Position numbers and translations under genes: made by a program. The notes under the pieces were generated by a model. The model did not search any database. It was not told where the DNA came from and saw only the letters and a program-made list of their open reading frames with translations. Below, in pieces: positions 1 through 9,107 of a stretch of DNA of 64,000 bases (position 1 is its first letter; each line of letters starts with the position of its first letter). Origin of the DNA: Methanosarcina thermophila TM-1 (GTDB lineage Archaea; Halobacteriota; Methanosarcinia; Methanosarcinales; Methanosarcinaceae); contig NZ_CP009501.1 of assembly GCF_000969885.1 (NCBI RefSeq), positions 2,921,877-2,985,876 of the forward strand. Reading direction: 5' to 3'.

Positions 1-27
1 ATCGATCCATAATAGAGGAGTACAAAC

Positions 28-1044
28 ATGTCAAAGCTAATATGCAAAAAGTGTGTTCTTGATTCCGATATTCCCGGTATCCAGATTAACGAGGAAAGTG
101 GTCTCTGCCATTTCTGTGAGACATATACTCCTCTTACTCTTCAGGAAAAGACTGATTATCTGACAAGAATAGAAAAACTTTTTGAACAATACGCAGGGAC
201 GGGAAACTACGATGTAATTTATGCACTTTCAGGGGGCAAAGACTCCTCATACACCCTTTATAAACTTAAAAAAGATTACCCCTTTTTGAAAGTTCTGGCT
301 GTTCAGTTCAATAATGGTTTTACTTCCGAGGGTGCAATTAAAAACGCAAAAAAGATTTGTGAGATTACAGGCTGTGATTATTTCCAGTTGACAATGAAAG
401 AGGAAATTCTGCTTGATACATTCCGAAAAGCTGCTGAATCTTATGACGCCTTTCCTAGATTTGCCAAATATCGAGCCAGTGATATCTGTAATGTTTGCAT
501 CAGTATCATTAAGCAAAAACTGATCGAAAAAGCCATCACTGAGAAGGCTCCTTTTATTGTATTTGCTTTTACAGCTGGTCAGTCTCCTAATCCTATAATC
601 CCTCTCTCGGCAAATTTTCTCAAGTGGTCAAGAAACCTGTTTGAAACCCAGCTCCAAAAAATAGGGGTTGATGATAAGGATGAAGTTTTCCTCCTGAAAA
701 AATCGGTTCTTGCAAATCTGGGTGAGAATGTTCCGAGTATCCTTCATCCTCTCTGCCTATGGGATTATAATGAAGATGTAATACTTGAGACCCTGCTTGA
801 AATCGGCTGGGAATCCCCAGGAATCAACGACAGCAACTCAACTAACTGTATCTTGAATTCCTTTGCCTGTTACAACCACCTGAAGAAATATGGATTCCAC
901 TCATACACCTTTGATATTGCAGGGCTTGTTCGAAGCGGGGATATGTCGAGGGAAGAAGGGTTTGAGAAAATTACTCAGGAACTCTCTCAACCCCTGATAA
1001 TGGAGGCTGCAAAGAAGCTTAATTTCGATTTAAATCGATTTTGA
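28..1044 (+). CDS. PP-loop N-acetyl sugar amidotransferase-like protein
   Basis: The 338-residue protein has the PP-loop ATP-pyrophosphatase signature SGGKDS at residues 68-73. Two CxxC pairs near the N-terminus (C6/C9 and C27/C30) look like a small zinc knuckle, and there is another CNVC near residue 155. This layout is typical of N-acetyl sugar amidotransferases of the WbpG type and related PP-loop enzymes, which adenylate a carbonyl and replace it with nitrogen or sulfur. The start is supported by AGAGGAG eleven bases upstream of the ATG. Its neighbours are a broken NadE-like PP-loop gene and an acyltransferase, which hints at surface-sugar modification. The exact substrate cannot be read from the sequence. 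Confidence 0.75.
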   Translation: MSKLICKKCVLDSDIPGIQINEESGLCHFCETYTPLTLQEKTDYLTRIEKLFEQYAGTGNYDVIYALSGGKDSSYTLYKLKKDYPFLKVLAVQFNNGFTSEGAIKNAKKICEITGCDYFQLTMKEEILLDTFRKAAESYDAFPRFAKYRASDICNVCISIIKQKLIEKAITEKAPFIVFAFTAGQSPNPIIPLSANFLKWSRNLFETQLQKIGVDDKDEVFLLKKSVLANLGENVPSILHPLCLWDYNEDVILETLLEIGWESPGINDSNSTNCILNSFACYNHLKKYGFHSYTFDIAGLVRSGDMSREEGFEKITQELSQPLIMEAAKKLNFDLNRF

Positions 1045-1050
1045 GACTTT

Positions 1051-1102
1051 TAACTAAGATTCAACATAAGTGGTACATAACTAAGATTCAACATAAATGG
1101 TA
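1051..1102. repeat. 25-bp tandem direct repeat upstream of NadE-like pseudogene
   Basis: Two 25-bp copies (1051-1075 and 1078-1102) differ at one base and are separated by two bases. They sit between the stop of the PP-loop gene and the start of the broken NadE-like frame. Function is unknown; they look like a recent local duplication. Confidence 0.85.
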
Positions 1103-1122
1103 TTCATTCCGAGGGTTAAGCT

Positions 1123-2115
1123 ATGGAAGCAGCAGAAGGTAAAAATGTCCATATTCTGGAAGAACTTAATCGAGATATTGAAAATTTATCTTTAAATCTC
1201 AAGAAATTTATTAAAGAGCAAGTAAGTGTTTTTAAGAAAAGAGGGGTGGTCATAGGAGTATCTGGAGGAATAGACTCTGCAGTAGCATAAACCCTCTGTG
1301 TCCATGCACTTGGGAAGGAAAACGTGTACTGTCTTCTCCTTCCTGAAGACGAATCCTCTCCTTCCAGCGCAGCCCTTGGAGCTGAAATCTGTGAGAGCCT
1401 TGGAGTTCCATACGAGGAAGTGTCCATCTCCCCTATCCTCAGGTCGCTTAATATCTATGATAAAAAGGAACAGATTATAAAGCGAACCTGCCCTGATTAC
1501 GACCCTGATCTCCATAAGACGTCGCTTGTTCTTCCTGATTTTCTTAACCAGGGACTTTTAAATGTTCCTTATATCCAGCTTGTTAAAGATGGGGTACCTG
1601 CTGGGAAGTACAGACTGAAAGCGAATGATTATCTTGAATTAATAGGACTTCAGAATGTCAAACAGAGATCTCGAATGCTTGTTCAGTATATGTATGCTGA
1701 GAAGTTGAACTATGCGGTTTGCGGGACAACGAATAAGACAGAACTGTTTCTTGGTCAGTTTGTGAAATACGGGGATGGAGGCTCAGATTTTGAACCTCTA
1801 GCTGACTGTTATAAGGTCCAGGTTTATGCCCTGGGTAGACTGCTTAATGTCAACGAAGCTATTATGAAACGTCCTCCAAGTGCTGATACCTGGAGCCATT
1901 TTACTAGTGATGAAGAATTTTACTGGCGTATGCCTCTTGAGATTCTGGATCAGCTTCTGTATGCTCAGGAGCACCAGTTGCCGACCGAGGTGATTGAGAA
2001 AAATACCGGACTATCAAGTGACACTATAGAAAAAGTCCTGAGACATATCAACAGGATTAGAGATAGTACGGAGTATGTACGAGCCGCGCCGCCTATCTGC
2101 TATATTAGCAGGTAA
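1123..2115 (+). pseudogene. NAD synthetase (NadE)-like gene with in-frame TAA
   Basis: The reading frame from ATG 1123 to 2115 would encode about 330 residues of the NadE amidotransferase/PP-loop family. The ATP-binding motif SGGIDS is at codons 47-52. An ochre codon (1288-1290, codon 56) follows immediately, after which the same frame continues uninterrupted to a NadE-like C-terminus ending in a PPICYISR tail. Family members often have Tyr at this position, so a single TAC/TAT to TAA change would explain it. Restarting at the GTG at 1324 would lose the ATP-binding loop, so the product is probably inactive. It is a paralogue within a sugar-amidation-like neighbourhood or a damaged housekeeping gene. 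A sequencing error cannot be excluded. Confidence 0.8.
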
Positions 2116-2294
2116 ACTACGATAGTGTCTGGAAGCAGAATTATAATGGCTAAAATCCCGGCTAAAACCAGAATTCTCAGGACTTATTCCACGGAAAATC
2201 TGATTATACGCTGCTAGAAATTTTTCTGACAGGTTGCCGTCACATAATGTCACTGTAATAAAATAAATTTAAGCAATAATCCAGAAGTGCGAGT

Positions 2295-3428
2295 ATGAAT
2301 ACCAAGGTCTCAATTGTTCGATGCCATGATTACTCAAACGTGAAAGATGCGGTTAAAGAGGCGCTGAACCTTATAGGCGGGCTTGAGAAAATTATAACTT
2401 CTGGCAACCGCGTACTTCTCAAACCCAATGTGCTTGCTATCCGACCGCCAGAGGATGCCGTCACAACCCATCCTGCAGTAGTAGCTGCAATGTGCGAGCT
2501 TGTCTCAGAAGTGGGAGGTATTCCAGTTATAGGGGATGGTTCAGGTATTGTAAAACCCGGTTCTACCTCTACTTCGCAGGCGCTTAAGGAGTCAGGCATT
2601 GAGAGGGTTGCCTCAGATTATGGGGTGGAACTTATCAATTTTGAGACATCAGGCTATGTTGAGGTTAATGTTCCGGGTGCCAAGGAGTTCTCACGACTGT
2701 ATATCTCAAAAGCTATACTTGAAGCTGATGTAATTATCTCACTTCCAAAGCTCAAAACCCATGAACTCACACTATACACTGGGGCTGTAAAAAATTTCTT
2801 CGGCGCAGTACCTCAGAAAACTCGAAAACAAGCTCACTTTCTGGAGGATCGACGCCGTTTCGGGCAAGCAATTATCGACATATATTCTGTAGTCAAACCC
2901 CAACTTGCAGTTATGGACGGTGTGGTCGGAATGGAAGGAAATGGTCCGTCCAATGGTACGCCTATAAAAACAGGCGTAATTATGGCAAGTTATGATTGCG
3001 TAGCCCTGGATATTGTAGCTTCAGAGCTTATAGGAATCGATCCTTTGAAGGTTCCTACAAATAGGGCTGCTCTTGCAAGGGGATTTGGGACTGAACATCC
3101 TGAGATTGTAGGGACACCTCTTGAAAAGGTGAAGGTCGGGTTTAAAAGACCGGAAGGCGGAATCACTGCTTACATACCTTCTTTTCTCATGAAAATGCTT
3201 CGAAAGCAGTTAGCTGTAAAACCCATTATTAACACTTCAAATTGTGCCCTTTGCAGAGCCTGTGTTTCGAATTGTTCGGTTCATGCCATTGAAGAAACTG
3301 ACAGTGTACTGAAAATTAACGACGAGAAATGCATTCAATGTTATTGCTGCCGCGAACTTTGTCCTAACGATGCGGTAGAAATAAAGAAATCACCGCTTCT
3401 TAAACTTGTAGCCCGGAGCAGAAGTTAA
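2295..3428 (+). CDS. DUF362 protein with C-terminal 2[4Fe-4S] ferredoxin domain
   Basis: The protein has 377 residues. The first about 300 form a DUF362 domain, and the last about 65 carry two cysteine clusters (CALCRACVSNC and CIQCYCCRELCP) expected to bind two [4Fe-4S] centres. DUF362 proteins are common in methanogens and anaerobes and are presumed redox proteins with no assigned substrate. No signal peptide is visible, so it is probably cytoplasmic. It lies downstream of the broken NadE-like gene after a spacer of about 180 bp. Confidence 0.85.
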   Translation: MNTKVSIVRCHDYSNVKDAVKEALNLIGGLEKIITSGNRVLLKPNVLAIRPPEDAVTTHPAVVAAMCELVSEVGGIPVIGDGSGIVKPGSTSTSQALKESGIERVASDYGVELINFETSGYVEVNVPGAKEFSRLYISKAILEADVIISLPKLKTHELTLYTGAVKNFFGAVPQKTRKQAHFLEDRRRFGQAIIDIYSVVKPQLAVMDGVVGMEGNGPSNGTPIKTGVIMASYDCVALDIVASELIGIDPLKVPTNRAALARGFGTEHPEIVGTPLEKVKVGFKRPEGGITAYIPSFLMKMLRKQLAVKPIINTSNCALCRACVSNCSVHAIEETDSVLKINDEKCIQCYCCRELCPNDAVEIKKSPLLKLVARSRS

Positions 3429-3590
3429 AAGAAACGTCATCCAGAAGTTAGTATGCTAAGTATACTGAAAATTATTGTATTCAATGGTTATCAGTATCAG
3501 GTTTAATTGAGCGTAAACTATAGGAATATATTTATTCATTAAAACCCATTGAGAAGTATAAATTATTAGATAAGTAGGGGGGGTATTAGC

Positions 3591-4124
3591 ATGACTACTT
3601 TAGTATCCAATAGAGACAAAGTAACCTTTGGCGAAATAGCTGACCATTATCACAGCAATAAACTCCTTTTTGGAATTAAATATTTTAAAAATTGGATTCT
3701 GGAGCGGCTTGCTTCAAGCGCTCCTGTTCCTTCCTGGAGGGCAGCATTTCACAGGATGCGGGGTGTAAATCTAGGGCGGAATGTATATGTCGGCTATGAC
3801 GTGGTTTTTGATAGGATTCACCCTGAGTTAATTACAGTAGGGGATTACTCTGAGATTGGCGACCGTTGCATACTGTCTGCTCATACAAGAGGCAGTTTGA
3901 CTACAAGGCAGGCATACCCGAGAACTATGGCTCCCATAAAAATAGGAAGGGGAGTTTGTGTGAATCCAGGATGTATAATTACTCAGGGGGTTGAGATTGG
4001 GGATAACTCAATAATCGGTATCGGATCCGTAGTTAGTCGCAGTATTTCTCCAAATAGTCTTGCTCTTGGCTATCCTGCCAGGGTTGTGAAAAAACTCGAA
4101 GGTGTAGGTGAACTTAAGACCTGA
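3591..4124 (+). CDS. Left-handed beta-helix (hexapeptide) acyltransferase
   Basis: The 177-residue protein has irregular hexapeptide repeats (NVYVGYDVVF, SEIGDRCIL, GVEIGDNSIIGIGSVV) over residues 60-165, as in the maltose/galactoside O-acetyltransferase and WbbJ group. Such enzymes transfer acetyl or acyl groups to sugars. A very strong SD (AGGGGGGG, 3575-3583) precedes the ATG. The sugar-amidation-like gene upstream suggests a shared role in glycan decoration, but this is inference. Confidence 0.85.
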   Translation: MTTLVSNRDKVTFGEIADHYHSNKLLFGIKYFKNWILERLASSAPVPSWRAAFHRMRGVNLGRNVYVGYDVVFDRIHPELITVGDYSEIGDRCILSAHTRGSLTTRQAYPRTMAPIKIGRGVCVNPGCIITQGVEIGDNSIIGIGSVVSRSISPNSLALGYPARVVKKLEGVGELKT

Positions 4125-4198
4125 TTTGAACACCTTCGCTCTTTTATTTCTTCACTTTTCTCTTGATCTCTTTTTCGATTATCCAGGTCTTCATGTTT

Positions 4199-4783
4199 TT
4201 ATTTTTCTGCTCTGTACTTTAGCTCAAAGCCATATTCACTCAGGGCAAAAAGTACCATCATTATTACGGAGCAAATTAGAAAGACCGATACAAAAGATGT
4301 CATCAGGTAATCGAGAAGTCCTGTTCTCATAAAACTTACATCAAGCATTGAGAACACGCTGATATCTTTCTCATATAACGGATAAAGGTACTCACAGCCT
4401 CCTTCACTGATGTCGTCCAGCAATAGGTGTGAAACAAAGGCAGCTTCTGCAAGAAGGCCGAGATGTATTGCTTTTCTAGGCTCCCTATATATAATGTACC
4501 CTGTGACTATCCCTAGCAGGACTGCAGGAAGACTGAATAGAAGTGAATGTGTTGGAATCGGGCCAGCCCAGCAATGTTCCATAGTACCATATACTAGAAG
4601 GCTGTGAACAATCATGATGTCTGGGAATAATGAGCATACGCTGCCTACGAATAGTAGCGGTAGTAAATGCTTTGAGCCTTTGAGAGAAAGCTCCCCTCGA
4701 AAAAATGATCTGACAGTAGCGTAGACTGCTACTGCGCTGACACAGAATACGAAGAATAAAACATGTACTACTGGATAAGGCAT
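4199..4783 (-). CDS. Membrane-bound metal-dependent hydrolase-like protein (YdjM/DUF457 type)
   Basis: The 194-residue protein is almost entirely hydrophobic, with about five membrane segments. Conserved polar positions include the PTHS tetrapeptide near residue 78, SHLLLDD near 118 and FPD near 53. This His/Asp pattern in transmembrane helices is typical of the YdjM/DUF457 family, annotated as membrane-bound metal-dependent hydrolases, although activity is poorly documented. The gene is convergent with the acyltransferase, with only about 75 bp between the stops. Confidence 0.7.
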   Translation of the reverse strand: MPYPVVHVLFFVFCVSAVAVYATVRSFFRGELSLKGSKHLLPLLFVGSVCSLFPDIMIVHSLLVYGTMEHCWAGPIPTHSLLFSLPAVLLGIVTGYIIYREPRKAIHLGLLAEAAFVSHLLLDDISEGGCEYLYPLYEKDISVFSMLDVSFMRTGLLDYLMTSFVSVFLICSVIMMVLFALSEYGFELKYRAEK

Positions 4784-4970
4784 AAGCGAACACTTATTAT
4801 TTCCTGTGAATAAAAAATTTTATGAACTTTAGACTAAATTTGCTTCCAAACTATTTAATATTTTTTATAGGATTTGTGAGAGAAAAAGTGTACATGTATA
4901 AAATAATATGAAGGGAATAGTGGTATTAAGAAATGGATTTTCCTGCCAGTCTATTTGCACGGAGAGTGCC

Positions 4971-6032
4971 TTAAAGAGGAATTAATTCTACAAGTAATCC
5001 GTCTTCGAATGGATATCTTTCAATAATCAGAAGCCTCGATCCCGAAGGTCCCAGTTCTTCTCTAAAGTTTTCTTTGAACTCTTCAAGTACCCACCAGGCT
5101 ACCTCGATTTTTCCGTCTTTTATCTCAAAGAATTCTGAAGGGATTTCCATATCTTGCAGGGTTTTTTCTGCAAGTTTCTGGTCTCCCCCTTCGATTATCC
5201 CATATACAAGGGTACCATCCTCGGTGACTTCGTCAAATTCTCTTGCGGTATTCTTTGCAATCCGCTTAAACCTGTTGCGGAGCTGGACTGCGTCCTTGTA
5301 GATCGAGGAACAAAAATGAACTTTTCTGCATACAGGCATTGCCTTCTTGGCAAATTTACAGGACCCTGCAGCTGCGCTGGATGTGTCGGACTCTAGACAA
5401 AAGCCCTTTCTCAGAAGAGCATCGGAGTTGTTATCTGAGAATTCCAGTTCGTTCAGGTTAAGGAAAACTTCCATTTCTTCTGCAAAAGCTGCGACTTTTT
5501 CTGCTCCCTCAAGAGCAGGAATCTCGATTCCGGCTTCGATTCCGAGTTCTTTTGCATTCTGCAGGGCAGTTGCATACGGACTATTTCTAAGATCCTCCCA
5601 GCAGTCCTGTGGCGGATGTAAACGGATCTCATCAAGGTCTGCATCTGCGAGTTTTTCAAGAGTCTGTCTACTAGGAGCCAGGGAAGTATATAGATGGATG
5701 TGATGTTCTTTTCCGAAAGTAGCCTTGAGTAGTCGGATGTAGTGCAAAACTCTCCCGGTTTTCAGCAGGGGCTCTCCCCCTGTAATCCCTGTCCCGAGAG
5801 CGTTCATCAACTCCGCTTCTTTTAATAAATCTTCATCGTTTTTTATAGACCTCTCATTCGCAAAAACAAGGTCTTTTCCACGCCTTTCATGGGAAAGTGG
5901 GCAGTAGAAACAGCTCTTAGGGCAGAGGCCTGTTAAGAAGAGCACCATTTTGGCACCCTCCTGACAGAGTCTGCACCCATCTGAAAGATAACTATAAAAA
6001 GAGCCGGTTTTGTCTTCAATGATCTTTTCCAT
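4971..6032 (-). CDS. Radical SAM protein
   Basis: The 353-residue protein has the CxxxCxxC cluster-binding motif (CPKSCFYC, residues about 33-40) and a GGEPLL-type SAM-binding motif near residue 100. It is therefore a radical S-adenosylmethionine enzyme. An extra Cys pair precedes the motif (C20 and others near the N-terminus). The C-terminal about 100 residues form an acidic domain of unknown role. It is divergently transcribed from the ferredoxin at 6167, which could be its electron donor. The substrate is not recognisable. Confidence 0.85.
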   Translation of the reverse strand: MEKIIEDKTGSFYSYLSDGCRLCQEGAKMVLFLTGLCPKSCFYCPLSHERRGKDLVFANERSIKNDEDLLKEAELMNALGTGITGGEPLLKTGRVLHYIRLLKATFGKEHHIHLYTSLAPSRQTLEKLADADLDEIRLHPPQDCWEDLRNSPYATALQNAKELGIEAGIEIPALEGAEKVAAFAEEMEVFLNLNELEFSDNNSDALLRKGFCLESDTSSAAAGSCKFAKKAMPVCRKVHFCSSIYKDAVQLRNRFKRIAKNTAREFDEVTEDGTLVYGIIEGGDQKLAEKTLQDMEIPSEFFEIKDGKIEVAWWVLEEFKENFREELGPSGSRLLIIERYPFEDGLLVELIPL

Positions 6033-6166
6033 ACCTGAACCTGCATATCCTTTTTTTCTATATAAGGCTTGTTTTTGACTCTCCAGTGTATCAGTATGAA
6101 AATAACTTCACTAAGAAGGGTTTAGCTGAGAAAATGATATATTTATAGGTTGCTAAAGGTCTGCAG

Positions 6167-6352
6167 ATGTCAGAAAAAACTGGATACGTCGTAGTTTTCG
6201 GCTGTAAAAGGTGCGGAAAATGCAAGAATATCTGTCCTGTGGACGCAATTTACGAGGAGAACGAGCTTTCAAAGATTGATACTGAAAAATGCACCCTATG
6301 TATGAAATGCATAGACGAGTGCACTAACAGGGCTATCATTTATATGGAGTGA
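6167..6352 (+). CDS. Small 2[4Fe-4S] ferredoxin
   Basis: The 61-residue protein consists of two CxxCxxCxxxC clusters (CKRCGKCKNIC at 13-23 and a second at about 44-54), the classic bacterial-type ferredoxin fold. The second cluster is followed by Thr instead of the usual Pro. A TATA-like element (ATATATTTATA, 6137-6147) lies only about 25 bp upstream of the ATG, so the transcript may be nearly leaderless, although a weak AAAGGT SD is also present. It is separated from the downstream cyclase gene by 9 bp, suggesting co-transcription. Confidence 0.9.
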   Translation: MSEKTGYVVVFGCKRCGKCKNICPVDAIYEENELSKIDTEKCTLCMKCIDECTNRAIIYME

Positions 6353-6361
6353 GATGTTAGT

Positions 6362-7144
6362 ATGGAAAAAAGTCCGGCTGGCGCGAAAGGGGTTCCTATC
6401 AGTATTGAAGAAACACAGGTTGATCTTGAGAAAATATTCAATGGAAAAATTATAGACATTACAACCCCGATCTCTCCTTTAACGCGGATTTTCCCGGGGG
6501 ACCCAGTAACTGCAATTGAGGAAATCTGTACGCTTGAAAATGAAGGTTGTGCCGTATCAAGGTTAAGTTTTGGAAGCCATACCGGTACTCATGTCGACGC
6601 CCCTTCTCACATCCTGGAAAACGGCCTGACTGTTGACAAACTGGAACTCAAAAATCTCATGGGTACGGCGCTTATTCTTGATTTTTCTTCAGTAACAGGT
6701 GCACTAACTGCTGAGATTCTTGAAAAAGATTTCAGTAATACAGCTGCTCCTGAGAATATTTCCGTTCTTCTTTTGAAAACTGGAAATTTTTCCAGAAAAC
6801 AAATAAATGAAGGTGAGGTCAATCTGCATAATGCAGAGTCAGGGTCTCAGGATGCAGAATCCCGGAAAGAAAAATTTGGTTCTGCATACCTTGATGAAAG
6901 CGGAGCAGCTTGGATTGTGGAAAAAGGGTTCAGGACTATCGGAATCGATAGCCTTTCCGTAGACAGCCTTTCTGCGGAAACCCTACCTGCCCATCATATC
7001 CTTCTTTCAGGTAACGTGAATATAGTAGAATGCCTTGAACTCAGCTTCGTTGAGGCTGGGATCTATTTCTTCCTCTGCCTTCCCTTGAGAATTGAGAACT
7101 GCGACGGAGCGCCCGCAAGAGCCATATTACTTCCTTACTCTTGA
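6362..7144 (+). CDS. Cyclase-family (kynurenine formamidase-like) metal hydrolase
   Basis: The 260-residue protein has the metal-binding motif HTGTHVDAPSH near residues 70-80, the hallmark of the cyclase/arylformamidase family (HxGTHxDxPxH). These metal enzymes hydrolyse amides or act as lactonase-like enzymes. Residues about 150-170 form a low-complexity acidic insert unusual for the family. It follows the ferredoxin by 9 bp. A tryptophan-degradation role is not indicated by context, so the specific substrate remains open. Confidence 0.8.
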   Translation: MEKSPAGAKGVPISIEETQVDLEKIFNGKIIDITTPISPLTRIFPGDPVTAIEEICTLENEGCAVSRLSFGSHTGTHVDAPSHILENGLTVDKLELKNLMGTALILDFSSVTGALTAEILEKDFSNTAAPENISVLLLKTGNFSRKQINEGEVNLHNAESGSQDAESRKEKFGSAYLDESGAAWIVEKGFRTIGIDSLSVDSLSAETLPAHHILLSGNVNIVECLELSFVEAGIYFFLCLPLRIENCDGAPARAILLPYS

Positions 7145-7184
7145 TCTCTATTCTGGTTTATTGTTTCTGACTTCCTGATGCCCT

Positions 7185-7371
7185 TTAAAAATGAGACATG
7201 GTATACCTTACTCCATTCTGCATGACCAGTTCGAAGGGGAAATCTCCTGAAACTGGGTACTCGATTACTACCCCCATCTTTTCATGGGTTATCGGTATCT
7301 GGGTGCTTTTCTGGCTTCCTGAAAGCATCCAGTTCCCCTGGGAGTCTATTTCGCCTTTTATAAAATTCACC
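7185..7371 (-). pseudogene. C-terminal fragment of IS-interrupted membrane-anchored protein
   Basis: This encodes the last about 62 codons of a gene whose N-terminal part is at 8388-8800. After removing the element and one 8-bp target copy, the two parts join in frame (EGKT then VNFIKGE) to give a 199-residue protein. The fragment is beta-rich and ends in YTMSHF. It is unlikely to be translated alone. Confidence 0.85.
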
Positions 7372-7379
7372 GTTTTTCC
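7372..7379. repeat. Target-site duplication (left copy)
   Basis: GTTTTTCC occurs here and again at 8388-8395, immediately outside the inverted repeats of the insertion sequence. One extra matching base would allow 9 bp. Confidence 0.9.
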
Positions 7380-8387
7380 GGCTCTGTAGAAATCCTCTAA
7401 ATTCTGTTTTTACCCAAAAATTATAAAAATAAAATTGTAAAAATGCTCCTTAATTTTTTTGTCCACACAAAAAACAAAGGAGCAATTGCTATTGTCATCA
7501 AATAAGTATATTAAATTTATTGATCTCAGTCTTAAAACGGTTCAGTCTTCCAGACTGAACCTTTACTCCTGCAAATATTCCAAACGTGTTTATACTCAAC
7601 ATCAGCTTCTTGTTCTTGTTTTATTGAAGGAGTATATAAGTACAGACTACCGTGACTTTGTAGAACTTGTTGACCTCATGAACAGTATAAAGGAAAAACT
7701 TGACCTTGATAAGGTTCCTCATTACACTACTCTTCAAAAGTTTGTGTCCAGAATTCCCTCTTCATTGTTTAACCTAATTTTGTCAAAAACTCTAAAACTA
7801 TTTTACTCACATGGAGAAAAAGTTCTCATTACGGCAATTGATGCAACAGGATTTACGAGTTCTTATGCAAGTCATTATTATTCTAAGAGAACAGGGAAGC
7901 TCCGAAGGAGCTTCCTTAAAACTTCAATATCAGTAGACACTATTAAAAAAGTAATATTAGGATGGAAAATTAGCCAAAAAACAGATCATGATGTCAAGCA
8001 TGCAAAGACTCTGATAAGACAATCAAACAAGTCAAGAAAGTCTCAATGTTATGTGATGGATAAAGGATATGATTCCGAAGAAATTCATACTCTAATAAGA
8101 GAAGAGATAAAAGCAGATTCAATAGTACCTTTGAGAGAAAGAAAAAGAAAGAGAATAAACGGAAAATATAGAAAACAATTAAACAAAGACTTTGATAAGA
8201 TCAAATACAATAGAAGGAATATAGTAGAGACAATAATATCTGTTGTAAAAAGAAAATTTGGAGAAACATTAAGAGCAAGAAAGGTTAGAAATCAAGTAAA
8301 AGAAGTAAAAGTTAAACTAATAGTCTATAATATAAACAAAAAAGTAATACAATTATTATGGATTAAATTAAGGATTTCTACAGAGCC
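7380..8387 (+). mobile_element. IS5-type insertion sequence, 1,008 bp
   Basis: Perfect 17-bp terminal inverted repeats (GGCTCTGTAGAAATCCT at 7380-7396 and its complement at 8371-8387) bound a single transposase gene. It is flanked by the 8-bp duplication GTTTTTCC. The size, one-gene structure, 8-bp duplication and DDE transposase fit an IS5-like element close to the ISH1 group; the family name is by resemblance. The element interrupts a minus-strand membrane protein gene, and precise removal restores that frame, so the insertion looks recent. Confidence 0.9.
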
Positions 8388-8418
8388 GTTTTTCCTTCAA
8401 GAAATAATCTTTTTTTAA
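7492..8418 (+). CDS. IS5-family DDE transposase
   Basis: The transposase has an acidic core: a TAIDATGF block (first Asp), a [11 protein letters not shown] block (second Asp) and a late [18 protein letters not shown] block (catalytic Glu). This matches the IS5/IS4 RNase-H-like fold. AAAGGAG at 7476-7482 points to TTG 7492 as the start, although the frame is open from TTG 7459. No stop occurs before the right inverted repeat. The frame crosses the repeat and ends at 8418 in host DNA, so the last about 10 residues come from the insertion site. It appears intact and potentially active. Confidence 0.9.
   Translation: MSSNKYIKFIDLSLKTVQSSRLNLYSCKYSKRVYTQHQLLVLVLLKEYISTDYRDFVELVDLMNSIKEKLDLDKVPHYTTLQKFVSRIPSSLFNLILSKTLKLFYSHGEKVLITAIDATGFTSSYASHYYSKRTGKLRRSFLKTSISVDTIKKVILGWKISQKTDHDVKHAKTLIRQSNKSRKSQCYVMDKGYDSEEIHTLIREEIKADSIVPLRERKRKRINGKYRKQLNKDFDKIKYNRRNIVETIISVVKRKFGETLRARKVRNQVKEVKVKLIVYNINKKVIQLLWIKLRISTEPFFLQEIIFF
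8388..8395. repeat. Target-site duplication (right copy)
   Basis: Second copy of GTTTTTCC, identical to 7372-7379. Confidence 0.9.
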
Positions 8419-8800
8419 CCCCATTTTTATACTGGTAAATAATAGTGTTGTTTTCAGGAATCCATTCCGAGTCACCTAGCTGCCCATTACAATCGGGATC
8501 TGGATCCACTCCAAAGCTGATGTACCTGACTGAATCTGGAAGGGTAAACTTGAGGGTACACATTGTTCCCTCAGGACTATGACTCTCAGCAGTGTTCCGG
8601 GCATACCCATCCTGAATTGAAAGAATGGCAAGGGAAGCGGCTTCAACCTGGGCTTTAATTCGTGCTTCTTCCAGAGCAGGATTAGCGGTGTTCCAGGATT
8701 GGATTAGCAGAATTAGCACCGCTGCAAGCAATCCGAGATATAAGATTAATTTCATCGGGATAGTGTCTGCAGCTGTGGTATCTGAAGCAAGACTCCTCAT
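8388..8800 (-). pseudogene. N-terminal part of IS-interrupted membrane-anchored protein
   Basis: It encodes a short N-terminus, one hydrophobic segment (residues about 17-36) and an extracytoplasmic region with a likely disulfide pair, running to codon 137 (the EGKT junction), where the insertion sequence breaks the gene. In the split state translation would run into the inverted repeat and stop a few codons later. The rejoined protein has 199 residues. The N-terminal anchor with a beta-rich tail resembles pilin-like or surface-anchored archaeal proteins, but the family is not recognised. Confidence 0.85.
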
Positions 8801-9107
8801 ATAAGATTAACATGCTATACGTAATAAAAAATTTTACTTTATCTTTTAACGGGTAGCCTTTGATTGATGGATTTAGCCTTTGATTGATGGGTTATTTCGA
8901 CAATCGAGGGTAAAAGGAAAACTTGAAGGATAAGAATAGATTAAAACATAACAATAGAAGATATAAAGAATAGATAATTGAAGGATAAAATAAGAAGTTA
9001 CTGAAGGAAATACAAAAAAATAACTCACGGATAAAGCAAAAAATCAAGTTGAAGGAAAGGTAAAATAGAAGTCGAATTAAAGTAAGAAGCCAGAAGACCA
9101 GAAATCA
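8801..9107. other. Intergenic, purine-rich, with a 17-bp direct repeat
   Basis: A 17-bp sequence (TAGCCTTTGATTGATGG) is repeated at 8854-8870 and 8874-8890. The rest (8920-9100) is unusually purine-rich on the plus strand and shows no open frame. No convincing SD precedes the gene at 9108. Confidence 0.7.
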
